From positions 1 through 64,000 of the forward strand of contig NZ_QJKM01000006.1 of assembly GCF_003425685.1 (NCBI RefSeq): a stretch of DNA of 64,000 bases, read 5' to 3'. Source of the stretch: Rhizobium terrae (GTDB lineage Bacteria; Pseudomonadota; Alphaproteobacteria; Rhizobiales; Rhizobiaceae). Positions 45,506 to 54,006 of the stretch are shown one piece after another. The translations under genes and the position numbers were made by a program. How positions within the stretch are numbered: the stretch's first letter is position 1; each line of letters opens with the position of its first letter. A model generated the notes under the pieces. The model ran no database searches and had not been told where the DNA came from. It was given only the letters and a program-made list of their open reading frames with translations.

Positions 45506-46381
45506 TCAGCGGATTCCGGATTTCATGAAGGATTCGATGACGTGGCGCTGGAGGATCAGGTAGATGAGCAGGATCGGCAGGCTGGCGAGCGCGGCCGCCG
45601 CCATCAGCGGTCCCCACAGATTGCCTTCCTGGGTCATGAACATCTGCAGACCAATCTGAACGACCGAGTTCTCCGGCTTGCGGGAAAGCAGCAGGGGCCA
45701 GAAATATTCGTTCCAGGCCGAAATGAAGGCGATGATCGACAGCGAGGCGATCGGTGCGCCCATGTTCGGCGTGACGATCTGCCAGAGGATCTTCCAGCTT
45801 CTCGCGCCGTCTATGCGCGCCGCTTCCAGAATCTCGGTCGGGAAGGAGCGCATGGCGTGGTAGAGCAGCAGCACCGCGAAGGCATGGCTGGCGTTCGGCA
45901 GGATGAGGCCGGTCAGCGTGTCAAGGAGGCCGAGCCGGGAGGCCAGCACATAGTTCGGGATCATCGTCACCTGGAAGGGAACGAGCCAGGAAAGTGCGAT
46001 CAAACCATGAATGACGCCGGAGAGCCGCATGCGCCAGCGCACCAGGGCATACGCCGCGAAAAGGCCGGTCACGACCTGGAGAGCCGCCGTTGCCGCAGCG
46101 ACGATCGTCGTGTTGGCAAGCATCTGCAGCATCGGAATGCGGGTCAGTACGAACACATAGTTTTCGAGGGTCGGGCTGGCCGGCCAGAAGGCCGTCGAGA
46201 AGATCTCGTTTTCCGGACGCAGCGAGGTGACGATCATCCAATAGATCGGGAAGATCGACAAGATCGACAGGAGGACCATCACCGCATGTACGGCCAGGCA
46301 GCGCAGACTGCCCATATTCGATGCAGACGAGGCGAGCGGCGGGTGGCCCTGGGAAATATCCGGGGAGGCGTCAATTGTCAT
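45506..46381 (-). CDS. ABC sugar permease, MalG/UgpE type
   Basis: This 291-residue carbohydrate ABC permease has six helices, with the EAA motif EILEAARIDGARSWKILWQIVTPNMGAP near residues 190-220. Its first 11 bp overlap the upstream permease gene. It is the second membrane subunit, but no ATPase gene lies in the operon. Confidence 0.88.
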   Translation of the reverse strand: MTIDASPDISQGHPPLASSASNMGSLRCLAVHAVMVLLSILSIFPIYWMIVTSLRPENEIFSTAFWPASPTLENYVFVLTRIPMLQMLANTTIVAAATAALQVVTGLFAAYALVRWRMRLSGVIHGLIALSWLVPFQVTMIPNYVLASRLGLLDTLTGLILPNASHAFAVLLLYHAMRSFPTEILEAARIDGARSWKILWQIVTPNMGAPIASLSIIAFISAWNEYFWPLLLSRKPENSVVQIGLQMFMTQEGNLWGPLMAAAALASLPILLIYLILQRHVIESFMKSGIR

Positions 46382-47324
46382 AGACTGCGAACCTCCTGGT
46401 CAGCCACATGCAGCCTGCGGCGACGACCGCAAAACCGGCGAAGGCGATCATGCCGGCGGCCGAACTCCAGCCGGCCGACATGGTCTGGAAACCGTATTCC
46501 CAGAGCAGGTAGAAGATGTTGGTGGTCGATTTCAGCGGACCGCCATTGGTCAGCACATTGATATAGGCAAAGCTCCATTGCGCGCCGAACAGGATCGTCA
46601 TCATCGACAGAAGCAGGATGGTCGGCGAGAGGAGCGGCAGGCGGATGTCGCGGATGATCCCCCAGCGGCTAGCGCCGTCGATGCGGGCCGCCTCGATATA
46701 GGAGGGATTGATGCCGGCATTGGCCGCCGAGAAAAGCAGGGTCGAAAAGCCGATCAGTTTCCAGCCGGTGATCCAGGTGAGCGTTGCGAGCGCATAGTTC
46801 GGATCGGTCAGGAAACCGATGCGGCCCAGGCCCATTTGCTCCAGCCACAGGGTGATCAGGCCCTGGTCCTCGTTGAGCAGCCAGCGCCAGAGGATCGCGG
46901 CGACGACGGGGGCGACGATCATCGGCACGAAGATCAGCCCGCGATAGATCATCCGGGCGCGGCCGGTCAGATCCTGGGTCCAGATCGCCACGAAGAGCGG
47001 GATGATCACCGACATCGGGAAAAGGCCGAGGATGTAGTAAAGCGTGTTCCAGAGCGCGTTGCGCATCTCCGGCAATGCCATGAGGCGCTCGTAGTTCTTC
47101 AATCCCACATAACGCTGGGGCGCCGTCGGCAGCATGTTCCACTGGTAGAAGGAAAGCTGAAATGCCTCGACCAGCGGAATATAGGTCCAGACGAACAGCA
47201 GGATGAGTGCCGGTGCGAGGTAGGCCCAAGGCGCGACGGTGAATGTCTCTCGCTGGCGCCGTGTTTTGGCCGGGGTTTGGGCTGTCGCAAGCGGTCTGGC
47301 GAGGTCAGCCTGGATATCGGTCAT
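46371..47324 (-). CDS. ABC sugar permease, MalF/UgpA type
   Basis: This 317-residue permease has AWLFLAP-like opening APWAYLAPALILLFVWTYIPLVEAFQLSFY, six helices, and the EAA loop SYIEAARIDGASRWGIIRDIRLPLLSP. It partners with the overlapping MalG-type gene. A 120-bp gap with two strong inverted repeats separates it from its binding-protein gene. Confidence 0.88.
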   Translation of the reverse strand: MTDIQADLARPLATAQTPAKTRRQRETFTVAPWAYLAPALILLFVWTYIPLVEAFQLSFYQWNMLPTAPQRYVGLKNYERLMALPEMRNALWNTLYYILGLFPMSVIIPLFVAIWTQDLTGRARMIYRGLIFVPMIVAPVVAAILWRWLLNEDQGLITLWLEQMGLGRIGFLTDPNYALATLTWITGWKLIGFSTLLFSAANAGINPSYIEAARIDGASRWGIIRDIRLPLLSPTILLLSMMTILFGAQWSFAYINVLTNGGPLKSTTNIFYLLWEYGFQTMSAGWSSAAGMIAFAGFAVVAAGCMWLTRRFAVYDN

Positions 47325-47347
47325 GATGCGGGTCCCGATGGATTTCA

Positions 47348-47381
47348 GATGCCGGGCGATGGAGCGAACACGCCCGGCATC
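47348..47381. other. Hairpin between ABC binding-protein and permease genes
   Basis: Perfect 11-bp arms GATGCCGGGCG / CGCCCGGCATC enclose a 12-nt loop. A further GCCTTGG/CCAAGGC repeat (47399-47425) lies next to it. Neither has a T run in the direction of transcription, so mRNA stabilisation is more likely than termination. Confidence 0.6.
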
Positions 47382-47444
47382 CTTCCTCGTGATGTCATGC
47401 CTTGGCGGGCAGGGTGCCCAAGGCGCGTGTCGCGGTTAGAAGCT

Positions 47445-48740
47445 TTAAGGCATCAGCTCCTGGCCCTGCTCCTGAGCGGCCTTGAGGGTTGCGATCGGGT
47501 CGCCGTTGCCGAAAACGGCTTCACGCACCGCGTCCATCATCATCTTCTCGACCTGGCGGTAGTTCGGACCGGGGAAGGCCATGTTCGGCGTCAGGCGATT
47601 GAGTTGTTCCAGATTGGCGCGGAACATCGGGTTTTTCTTGACCCACGGGCCGAGATAGTTCGGATCGTCGACGATGTCGAGGCGCAGCGGCAGGTAGCCG
47701 ATTTTGCTGGTGATGATCGTGTAGGCTTCCTTGCTCGTCAGATATTTCAGGAGCTCATACGAAGCACGCTGCTTGGCCGGATCCCTGCTGAAGACGAAGA
47801 GTGCGCTGCCGGAATTGGTCGGGGCGGTCGGCTTTTCGCCGAAAGACGGCATCGGGGCGATGCGCAGGTCGAACTTGCCTTGGGCGGCCTTCTTGTAGGA
47901 GCCGAGGACCGCCGTCGTATAGACGAACATGCCGAGATTGCCGGCGGCGAACGTGTCCGAGCCGCTGGCCGGATCGATCTTGGCATGGGCGCCGCTCGTT
48001 ACCATATCGCGCATCGTCTTGACCGCTTCGGCGGCATCCTTGTCGGCGAAGGTCAGCTTGTCGCCTTCGCGCACCTTGCCGCCGTTCGACATGACAATCG
48101 CCTGGTAGACGAAGGTACCGTCGCTCGGGCCGTAAGCTCCCGGGAAGAAGCCGTTTTTGCCAGTCTTTTCCTTGATCGCCTTGCCGGCGATGTTGACGTC
48201 GGCCCAGGTCTTCGGCGGATTGTTCGGATCGAGGCCGGCCTGCTTGAAGAGGTCGCCGTTGTAATAGAGAACCGGTGTGGAGAAGGTATAGGCGAGGCCG
48301 TATGTCTTGCCGTCCACCTTGCCGAGCTCGAGCCCCTTGGGGATCATGCCGGCGAGATGCTCCTTCAGCTCGGCGGGGCTTACCATGTCTTCGAGCGCGT
48401 TGCCGCCGAGATCGGAAGCGATGAAGATCAGGTCGCGGAAAGTAAGCTGGGCAACGTCCGGCTGCTTGCCGGCGACAATATCGGCCTGCACGCGGTTGAT
48501 GATCTCGTTCGAGGGCACAGCGATCGTTTCGACCTTGACGTTCGGGAACTTCTTTTCAAAACCGGCGATCAGCTCCTTGGTGGCCTCGGAGCCGATGCCT
48601 GCAGAGGCGAGATTGTAGTTGTAGAAGCTGATGGTGACCGGCTTGTCGATCGTCTTCGGCATTTCCGCGAGGGCGCCGAGGGGCAGGATGGAGGCGGCGG
48701 CGAGCGTCGCCATGAGCTTGAGCGTGGTTCTGCGCAGCAT
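47445..48740 (-). CDS. ABC substrate-binding protein, carbohydrate type (UgpB/MalE-like)
   Basis: This 431-residue SBP family 1 protein has a signal peptide ending near ALAE (residues 23-26). Features include FEKKFPNVKVETIAVP, PDVAQLTFRDLIFIASD, LAYTFSTPVLYYNGDLFKQAGLDPNNPPKTWAD and the C-terminal GNGDPIATLKAAQEQ. The UgpB-like look and the flanking phosphodiesterase suggest a glycerophosphodiester or other phosphate ester as ligand, which is inference. Confidence 0.87.
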   Translation of the reverse strand: MLRRTTLKLMATLAAASILPLGALAEMPKTIDKPVTISFYNYNLASAGIGSEATKELIAGFEKKFPNVKVETIAVPSNEIINRVQADIVAGKQPDVAQLTFRDLIFIASDLGGNALEDMVSPAELKEHLAGMIPKGLELGKVDGKTYGLAYTFSTPVLYYNGDLFKQAGLDPNNPPKTWADVNIAGKAIKEKTGKNGFFPGAYGPSDGTFVYQAIVMSNGGKVREGDKLTFADKDAAEAVKTMRDMVTSGAHAKIDPASGSDTFAAGNLGMFVYTTAVLGSYKKAAQGKFDLRIAPMPSFGEKPTAPTNSGSALFVFSRDPAKQRASYELLKYLTSKEAYTIITSKIGYLPLRLDIVDDPNYLGPWVKKNPMFRANLEQLNRLTPNMAFPGPNYRQVEKMMMDAVREAVFGNGDPIATLKAAQEQGQELMP

Positions 48741-48762
48741 TTGCGTGTCTCCGGGTGGGGAT

Positions 48763-49605
48763 TTATTCGGCAGCGACGGGCATAGCCCGGGCCATCAGCA
48801 GTTCGAGGGGATAGGTGTTGAGTTCGGCGCGGTCCGACGGCAGCGGCACGAAGGCCATGGTAAGGCCGGAGGGGCGGATCGTGCCGATGCCGAAGGAGGC
48901 GCCGCGGACCATGCGCAGGATGTCGGTGCGCAGGATATCGGTCGCCGCATGCTGGCCGGTGCCGACGACGACGGGGATGCCGTGCCAGACGGAGACGCGG
49001 TCGTGATGGATATGGCCGCTCAGGATGCCGACGATGTTGCGGCCCCCGAGCAGTTCGCGGAAGCGCTCCGACTGCGGGAAGTGGATCGTTCGCCAGTGTG
49101 TTGCATCGGCTTCCTCACCCAATGCAGGAGGATGATGGACGACGATCAGTTTCGGCAGGTCCGGATGGCTGTCGAGCGTCGACGCGAGCCAGTCGAACTG
49201 TTCCGGATCGATCGTGCCGCCGATCAGGCCCGGCGTGGAGGAATCGATCGTGACGATATGGATGCCGTCGATGACCGTGTCATGGTCGTAGGGCGCCTCC
49301 GGATCGGCCGTCTCGACGCCCATGCCTTCGTAGAAGCCGGGGCGGGTATCGTGGTTGCCGAGCGCGTAGATCACCGGCACGTCGAGCTTGGCGTCCATGA
49401 TCTCCTTCAGCCGGCGAAAACTCTCCGCATCGCCGCGGTTGGTGAGGTCGCCGCTGGCAATGACGAATTGCGGCTTCGGCGTCACGGTCGCCACGAGGTC
49501 CAGGACCTGATGGAGCGTTTCGGTCGTGTCCGAATGCAGATGGCTGTCGTCGGCGGTACCGATATGCAGGTCGGTCAGATGGATGAAAGTGGTTTCGCGG
49601 CGCAT
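48763..49605 (-). CDS. Calcineurin-like metallophosphodiesterase (CpdA/GpdQ-like)
   Basis: This 280-residue metallophosphoesterase has the full motif set: DLHIG, GDLTNRGD, GNHDTRP, VVHHPP and SGHIHHD. Class III cyclic-nucleotide and glycerophosphodiester phosphodiesterases share this pattern. No signal peptide is visible, so it acts on cytoplasmic substrate. It is the first gene of the importer operon, 22 bp before the binding-protein start, implying that it cleaves what is imported. AGGAGG lies before the ATG. Confidence 0.87.
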   Translation of the reverse strand: MRRETTFIHLTDLHIGTADDSHLHSDTTETLHQVLDLVATVTPKPQFVIASGDLTNRGDAESFRRLKEIMDAKLDVPVIYALGNHDTRPGFYEGMGVETADPEAPYDHDTVIDGIHIVTIDSSTPGLIGGTIDPEQFDWLASTLDSHPDLPKLIVVHHPPALGEEADATHWRTIHFPQSERFRELLGGRNIVGILSGHIHHDRVSVWHGIPVVVGTGQHAATDILRTDILRMVRGASFGIGTIRPSGLTMAFVPLPSDRAELNTYPLELLMARAMPVAAE

Positions 49606-49712
49606 CGGATACCTCCTGGGGGACAGTCTGGGACGGTTTCGTCAGGAAGATCGATAGAAGCGGTTTGTTTCCCGGTCGTGACGGATTTCGAATGCCGTTC
49701 GAATCGGCGGGA

Positions 49713-50354
49713 TCAGGCCATGCGCCGGAACATCGGAGCGATCACTTCGACCATGCGGGCGATGACGAGTTCCGGATCGTCAAGGTTCATGCGGTAATTG
49801 GTGAGGACTTCGGTGCGCGGGCGGCTTCGGGTGACTTGCGAGCGGATGCCGAGCGCGCAATTGAGCCGCCAGCCGATATCCACCTCGTCGAGCCAGGGCG
49901 CAATCCGTTTCAGGTGAGGAATGAAGGCGCGGTGGTGTTCGACATCGTCGATGATCCGCCGGTAGTGCGGCGCACGCTCCCGGTGCGTCTTCGCCATCGA
50001 GGTGAAATGCGAAAGGACCGGATAGCTGGAAGTGGGATCGAGGCTCCACCGGATCGAGGGTCCGACAAGCGCTGCGATGACTTCTTCCAGATCCGGCGGG
50101 TCGGGCGCCCGGCGGTCGGCGGCCTTGCGCAGCAGGCTCAGGCGCTCGGCATTCAGCCGCCGGTAGACCCGTTCGGCGACAGCCGCGATCAGCTCTTCCT
50201 GCGAACCGAAATGATAGGCGATGGCAGACGGCGTCGCATTGGCCTCGACAGCGATACGCCGCGCCGTCAGATCCTCCAGAGCCTCAGCTTCGCAAAGCAG
50301 GTTCTCGCAGGCGTCCATAAGCCTGATGGCGGTGAGATTGGTACGGCCGTGCAT
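49713..50354 (-). CDS. TetR-family regulator
   Basis: This 213-residue protein has an N-terminal TetR HTH (LTARRIAVEANATPSAIAYHFGSQEELIAAVAERVYR, about residues 28-65) and a helical effector domain that I cannot assign further. It lies 107 bp upstream of the phosphodiesterase gene on the same strand and probably governs the importer operon. No clear palindrome was found in the gap. Confidence 0.82.
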   Translation of the reverse strand: MHGRTNLTAIRLMDACENLLCEAEALEDLTARRIAVEANATPSAIAYHFGSQEELIAAVAERVYRRLNAERLSLLRKAADRRAPDPPDLEEVIAALVGPSIRWSLDPTSSYPVLSHFTSMAKTHRERAPHYRRIIDDVEHHRAFIPHLKRIAPWLDEVDIGWRLNCALGIRSQVTRSRPRTEVLTNYRMNLDDPELVIARMVEVIAPMFRRMA

Positions 50355-50414
50355 GGATCGATCACCCTCGACAGAGCCAGCCTAGACGCGGTTTATGTAG
50401 AGTGGATGACAGGT

Positions 50415-50723
50415 TCAGGCTAAGTCGGCGCGGCTGCTTTCCTCGTCGGCGCGGCGGGCAAAGGGAGCCGGCCATTGGTCACGATCACCTTCGTCATTGC
50501 GAAATTCGTGCATGCGATGCTTGATCGCCAGCGCATAGATCGTGTCGAGAATATTGCGATCCCGCAGGTGCGGGTCGGTAAGGCCAAGCAACGCCGCCCG
50601 AACGATCTTCTTGCTCGATGTCCTGGGGCAGCGTTTCGCGACGAAGTCGAACAATACCTTGTCCGTCAGTCCTTCCATCGCACCATCTACCAGTGCCTCG
50701 TAGATTTTGCGCTTCTCCCCCAT
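50415..50723 (-). CDS. Small conserved-looking protein of unknown function
   Basis: A 102-residue, charged, helical protein starts MGEKRKIYEALVDGAMEGL. I do not recognise a named domain. The ATG at 50723 has GGAAGGG before it, and codon use looks normal. It stands alone between the TetR gene and the DUF922 gene. The last 30 residues are acidic and probably disordered. Confidence 0.6.
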   Translation of the reverse strand: MGEKRKIYEALVDGAMEGLTDKVLFDFVAKRCPRTSSKKIVRAALLGLTDPHLRDRNILDTIYALAIKHRMHEFRNDEGDRDQWPAPFARRADEESSRADLA

Positions 50724-50918
50724 CGGACCCTTCCCATGCCCTTGATTCAATCGTGTCATGTAAATGTCATCTAATTGTCATCATCCATTTTGCGCGAAAT
50801 ATGGCAAGGGGCGAGCATCTGTCTGATTGGCCGGACCGATCAGAGAAGCGCCGGCCAGCGATTGAAACCGGGGGACTTCATCTCTAGTTTCTCGCCGAGC
50901 GCCACCCGGAGGAACAAC

Positions 50919-51530
50919 GTGAAGACAGGCATGAAAGTTTTCTGGCAGGTCGCCTGTCTTTTGCTGATGCCTGCTGTTTTCGCTTTGGCACAAAGCCAGT
51001 GGCAGGCGACCGAGCAGGTGGAGACCTATCCGATCACCGGCGACTCGGGCGTTGACCTCTATGCCTCGATCGGCGAACGGGGACCAAAGGTCGGCAGCGA
51101 AGTGCGCGCCATCGCACATACCAATTTCAAGCTGACCTGGACGCGAAAATACGAACCGCAGGCGAACGGGGCTTGCACGCTGACGACCGCGCGGCCGCGG
51201 CTGATCATCATCTACACGCTGCCCAAGCCGGCGATCAAACTTTCGGCGGAGCTTCAGAAGAAATGGGACGTCTTCATCGCCGGCGTGCGCAAGCACGAGC
51301 GGGTGCATGCGGTGATCATCACCGACATGGTGAAGGAGATCGAGCGGGTGAGTGTCGGCCTCAGCGTCGCCAATGATCCCAAATGCGAAAAGATCAGGAC
51401 CGAACTGCAAGCCAAGCTCGGAGAAATCTCCAAGGCCCAGCGCCAGCGCAATGCGGATTTCGACCGCATGGAGATGAGCGAGGGCGGCAATGTTCACCAG
51501 TTGATCCTTCAATTGGTGAACGGTCGCTGA
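50919..51530 (+). CDS. DUF922-type secreted protein with HExxH motif
   Basis: This 203-residue protein has a signal peptide (VFWQVACLLLMPAVFALAQS) and the DUF922 pattern, with H-E-R-V-H in KHERVHAVII as a zinc-protease-like HExxH motif. Members are predicted secreted Zn-dependent proteases, largely uncharacterised. The GTG at 50919 follows GGAGGA at 5-nt spacing; an ATG 12 bases later is the alternative. It is a single gene with no obvious operon partner. Confidence 0.78.
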   Translation: MKTGMKVFWQVACLLLMPAVFALAQSQWQATEQVETYPITGDSGVDLYASIGERGPKVGSEVRAIAHTNFKLTWTRKYEPQANGACTLTTARPRLIIIYTLPKPAIKLSAELQKKWDVFIAGVRKHERVHAVIITDMVKEIERVSVGLSVANDPKCEKIRTELQAKLGEISKAQRQRNADFDRMEMSEGGNVHQLILQLVNGR

Positions 51531-51553
51531 GGCGCCCGCCGTCTTTTGCGGCT

Positions 51554-52462
51554 TTATCGCCTGCGCATCAGATTGACGACCAGCACTCCGAAGATCGCCA
51601 TGATGCCGCCGATGGCACTGATCGCGGTCGGCACTTCGCCAAGCCAGAGGAACCCGATCACAGTGGCTGTCGGAGGCACGCCGTAGAGGAAATTGGCGGC
51701 TCGCGCTGCTGAAAGGCGCTTCAAGGCAATCGCCCAGGTGACGTAGCCGATCGCCGTCGGGAAGAGCACCAGATAGGCGACGCCCCAGTTGACCTCCGCC
51801 GGTGCGGCTGCAAGCGCCTGAAGAGTGGCGGGCACTGCCGGCACGAGCGGTATGGAGCCGATCAGCATCAGCCAGGCGGTGACCGCGAGCGCCGGCATGC
51901 GACCGAGGATGGGTTTCTGCAGGACGCTCGCCACCGCCGAGCAGAGTGCTGCGCCGAGGATGAGGATCGCGTTCGGATCAAGATCGAAGCCCGAGTCGGA
52001 GGAAAGGGCGATCAGTGCGACGCCGGCAAAGGAGATCGCTGTGCCGATCCAGCCCCAGCGGCCGAACCGTTCTCCAAGCGCAAACGTGGCGATGAGCGCG
52101 GTGAAGACCGGCATGGTGTTGATGATGAAGCTGGCAGGTCCCGACGCGACGGTGCGTTCCCCCATGTTGAGGAGCACCGCGTAAGCCGCGATGAAGAGCA
52201 CCGCGGCGACCGTCAGGCGCAGGATGTCGCGTCGTGCCGGAAGGGCGGGGCGGGCGACCGCCAGATACACGGCGGCGATCAGCGCGGCTGCGACATAACG
52301 GGCGGTGGCAAGCTCGATCGGCGTCAGCGGTCCGAGACAGATCCGGATGACCGCGAAGGAGGACGCCCAGAAGACGATCGTCACCAGGATCGCGATGAGC
52401 GCGATCATATCGAAGTTGCGGCTCCGATTCGTTGTTCTTTCTTCCATCGCCATCGTGCTCAT
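51554..52462 (-). CDS. EamA/DMT-family transporter
   Basis: The 302-residue, ten-helix protein has two EamA repeats (FWASSFAVIRICLGPLTPIELATARY at the first helix, GYVTWAIALKRLSAARAANFLYGVPP in the second). The ATG at 52462 has GGAGG 6 nt upstream. It is divergent from the LysR gene across 86 bp, a layout in which the LysR protein commonly controls the transporter. The cargo (metabolite or amino-acid efflux) is unknown. Confidence 0.83.
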   Translation of the reverse strand: MSTMAMEERTTNRSRNFDMIALIAILVTIVFWASSFAVIRICLGPLTPIELATARYVAAALIAAVYLAVARPALPARRDILRLTVAAVLFIAAYAVLLNMGERTVASGPASFIINTMPVFTALIATFALGERFGRWGWIGTAISFAGVALIALSSDSGFDLDPNAILILGAALCSAVASVLQKPILGRMPALAVTAWLMLIGSIPLVPAVPATLQALAAAPAEVNWGVAYLVLFPTAIGYVTWAIALKRLSAARAANFLYGVPPTATVIGFLWLGEVPTAISAIGGIMAIFGVLVVNLMRRR

Positions 52463-52548
52463 GTCTGCCTCCGTCGAATTCCGTGAGTTGACAGTTACGC
52501 TTCCGCTCCGTGCTTGAAAAGCATCGCAATCGATGATCATATGTGCGT

Positions 52549-53478
52549 ATGGTTCACAGCTCGCAGACTCTGCCGCCGCTCGATACGCTCGAAACCTTTG
52601 CGCGCGCCGCACGTCTCGGGTCGTTTTCCGCGGCTGCGGAAGAAGGCGGCGTGACCCACGGCGCCGTGTCGCGCCAGATTTCCCGCCTCGAACGCTGGAT
52701 GGGCGTGCGTCTCTTTGCGCGGGAGGCGCGCGGCGTGGCGCTGACGCCGGAAGGCATGCGGTTTTTTGCCCGGGCCGAGGAGGCGCTGGCCCTGCTCGGC
52801 AACACCGACGAACGGTGGCTGCCCCGGCGCAACAAGGCCGTCGTGCGGCTTTCCGTAACGCCGTCGGTTGCCTCGCTCTGGCTCTTTCCGCGGCTTTCGA
52901 GACTGGAAGCGAACGACATCCACCTCGATTTCGTGCTGGAACATCGGCTGGCCGATTTCAGCGAGGGGATCGATCTGGCGATCCGCTGCGGCAGAGGCCC
53001 TTGGGCCGGCGTGCGCAGCTTGCCGCTCTGGCATGAAAAGCTCTTTCCGGTCGCCTCGCCGGCGCTTGCTGAGCGCCTTGGCGGACGGACCGAGGCACAG
53101 TCGCTGCTCGACCTGCCGATCCTGCACGATTCCAATATCGAGGCCTGGCGGCGCTGGCTGGCGGGTGAGGGCATCGATTATGTGCCGCGCGGCCAGGATC
53201 GGCGCTTCGAGGACTACAATCTCGTCATGGATGCCTGCGTCCAAGGTCTCGGGATCGCGCTTGCGCGACCGCCGCTTGCCGATGCAGCAATGGAATCCGG
53301 CCGCGTGGTTGCAGTCTCCGGAAGGGTGATCGATCATCACGTGGCGTTCCACCTGATCCGGCCCAATGATGCTCTCAAGGCATCCACGGCGGAATTCGCG
53401 AGGCGCTTCCTGCAGGATGCAGGTCAGGATGAGGCCACGATTGCCGCTTTCGTGGCGCCGGGCCGCGGCAAGGGATAG
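52549..53478 (+). CDS. LysR-family regulator
   Basis: This 309-residue regulator of the GcvA-like type has an HTH at residues 10-65 (LDTLETFARAARLGSFSAAAEEGGVTHGAVSRQISRLE) and the LysR substrate domain after residue 90. The ATG at 52549 was taken; a GTG two codons earlier is possible, and neither has a strong site. It probably controls the divergent EamA transporter. Confidence 0.87.
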   Translation: MVHSSQTLPPLDTLETFARAARLGSFSAAAEEGGVTHGAVSRQISRLERWMGVRLFAREARGVALTPEGMRFFARAEEALALLGNTDERWLPRRNKAVVRLSVTPSVASLWLFPRLSRLEANDIHLDFVLEHRLADFSEGIDLAIRCGRGPWAGVRSLPLWHEKLFPVASPALAERLGGRTEAQSLLDLPILHDSNIEAWRRWLAGEGIDYVPRGQDRRFEDYNLVMDACVQGLGIALARPPLADAAMESGRVVAVSGRVIDHHVAFHLIRPNDALKASTAEFARRFLQDAGQDEATIAAFVAPGRGKG

Positions 53479-53549
53479 GGACGAGCGGCACTTGCCGGCA
53501 CCGATGCCGCTTCTACTTGTTCCGGCAAACGGAGGTCGAGGAGCATCTG

Positions 53550-53870
53550 ATGGATAGCAGGGCAACGATCGCACGCATCTGGCGGGGCAAGGTGCCGGCG
53601 TCACGCGCCGACGAATATGAAGCCTATCTTTACGAGGAAGGCATTCCGCCGCTCGTCCGGACGGCGCTTGCGGTTCAGCTTTTCCGGGAGGAGCAGGGGG
53701 ACGAGACGGAGTTCGTCACCACCTCGTACTGGCTGGATTTCCAAGCCATGGCGGCGTTCACCGGAGGTGACCCCGGTCAGGTTCATCACCTCGAGCGGGA
53801 TGCGGAGTTCCTCATCGAACTGCCCCAGCGGGTCGCCGTGATGAGGATCCTCATCGACCGGGAGAGTTGA
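53550..53870 (+). CDS. Antibiotic biosynthesis monooxygenase-like (ABM) domain protein
   Basis: This 106-residue alpha/beta ferredoxin-like domain reads IARIWRGKVPASRADEYEAYLYEEGIPPLVRT, then FVTTSYWLDFQAMAAFTGGDP. The ABM superfamily includes haem-degrading and quinol monooxygenases, but many members are uncharacterised. GAGGAG precedes the ATG. It lies 71 bp after the LysR gene on the same strand and could be co-transcribed. Confidence 0.7.
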   Translation: MDSRATIARIWRGKVPASRADEYEAYLYEEGIPPLVRTALAVQLFREEQGDETEFVTTSYWLDFQAMAAFTGGDPGQVHHLERDAEFLIELPQRVAVMRILIDRES

Positions 53871-53908
53871 CGGCTCTTATTGGCAAGGCGGCAAAATGTC
53901 TTTTGTGA

Positions 53909-53929
53909 TGCCTGGGCCTCTCCCAGGCA
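53909..53929. terminator. Hairpin between convergent ABM-domain and hpd genes
   Basis: Perfect 8-bp arms TGCCTGGG / CCCAGGCA with a 5-nt loop lie in the 136-bp convergent gap. No T run follows, so terminator function is only likely by position. Confidence 0.45.
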
Positions 53930-54006
53930 CCTGCAAACGTCCGGTTTTGTGAAGGCGTCGCCGGACCCCGGCGGGTACGCGCGGCTTTTTCTCTCCTCTG
54001 CCCCGA

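Noticed and set aside
46578..48785. Plus-strand open frame of 735 codons
   Set aside because: It lies antisense to the binding-protein and MalF-type genes, has an Arg/Gly/Asp-rich composition typical of mirror frames in GC-rich DNA, and no domain.
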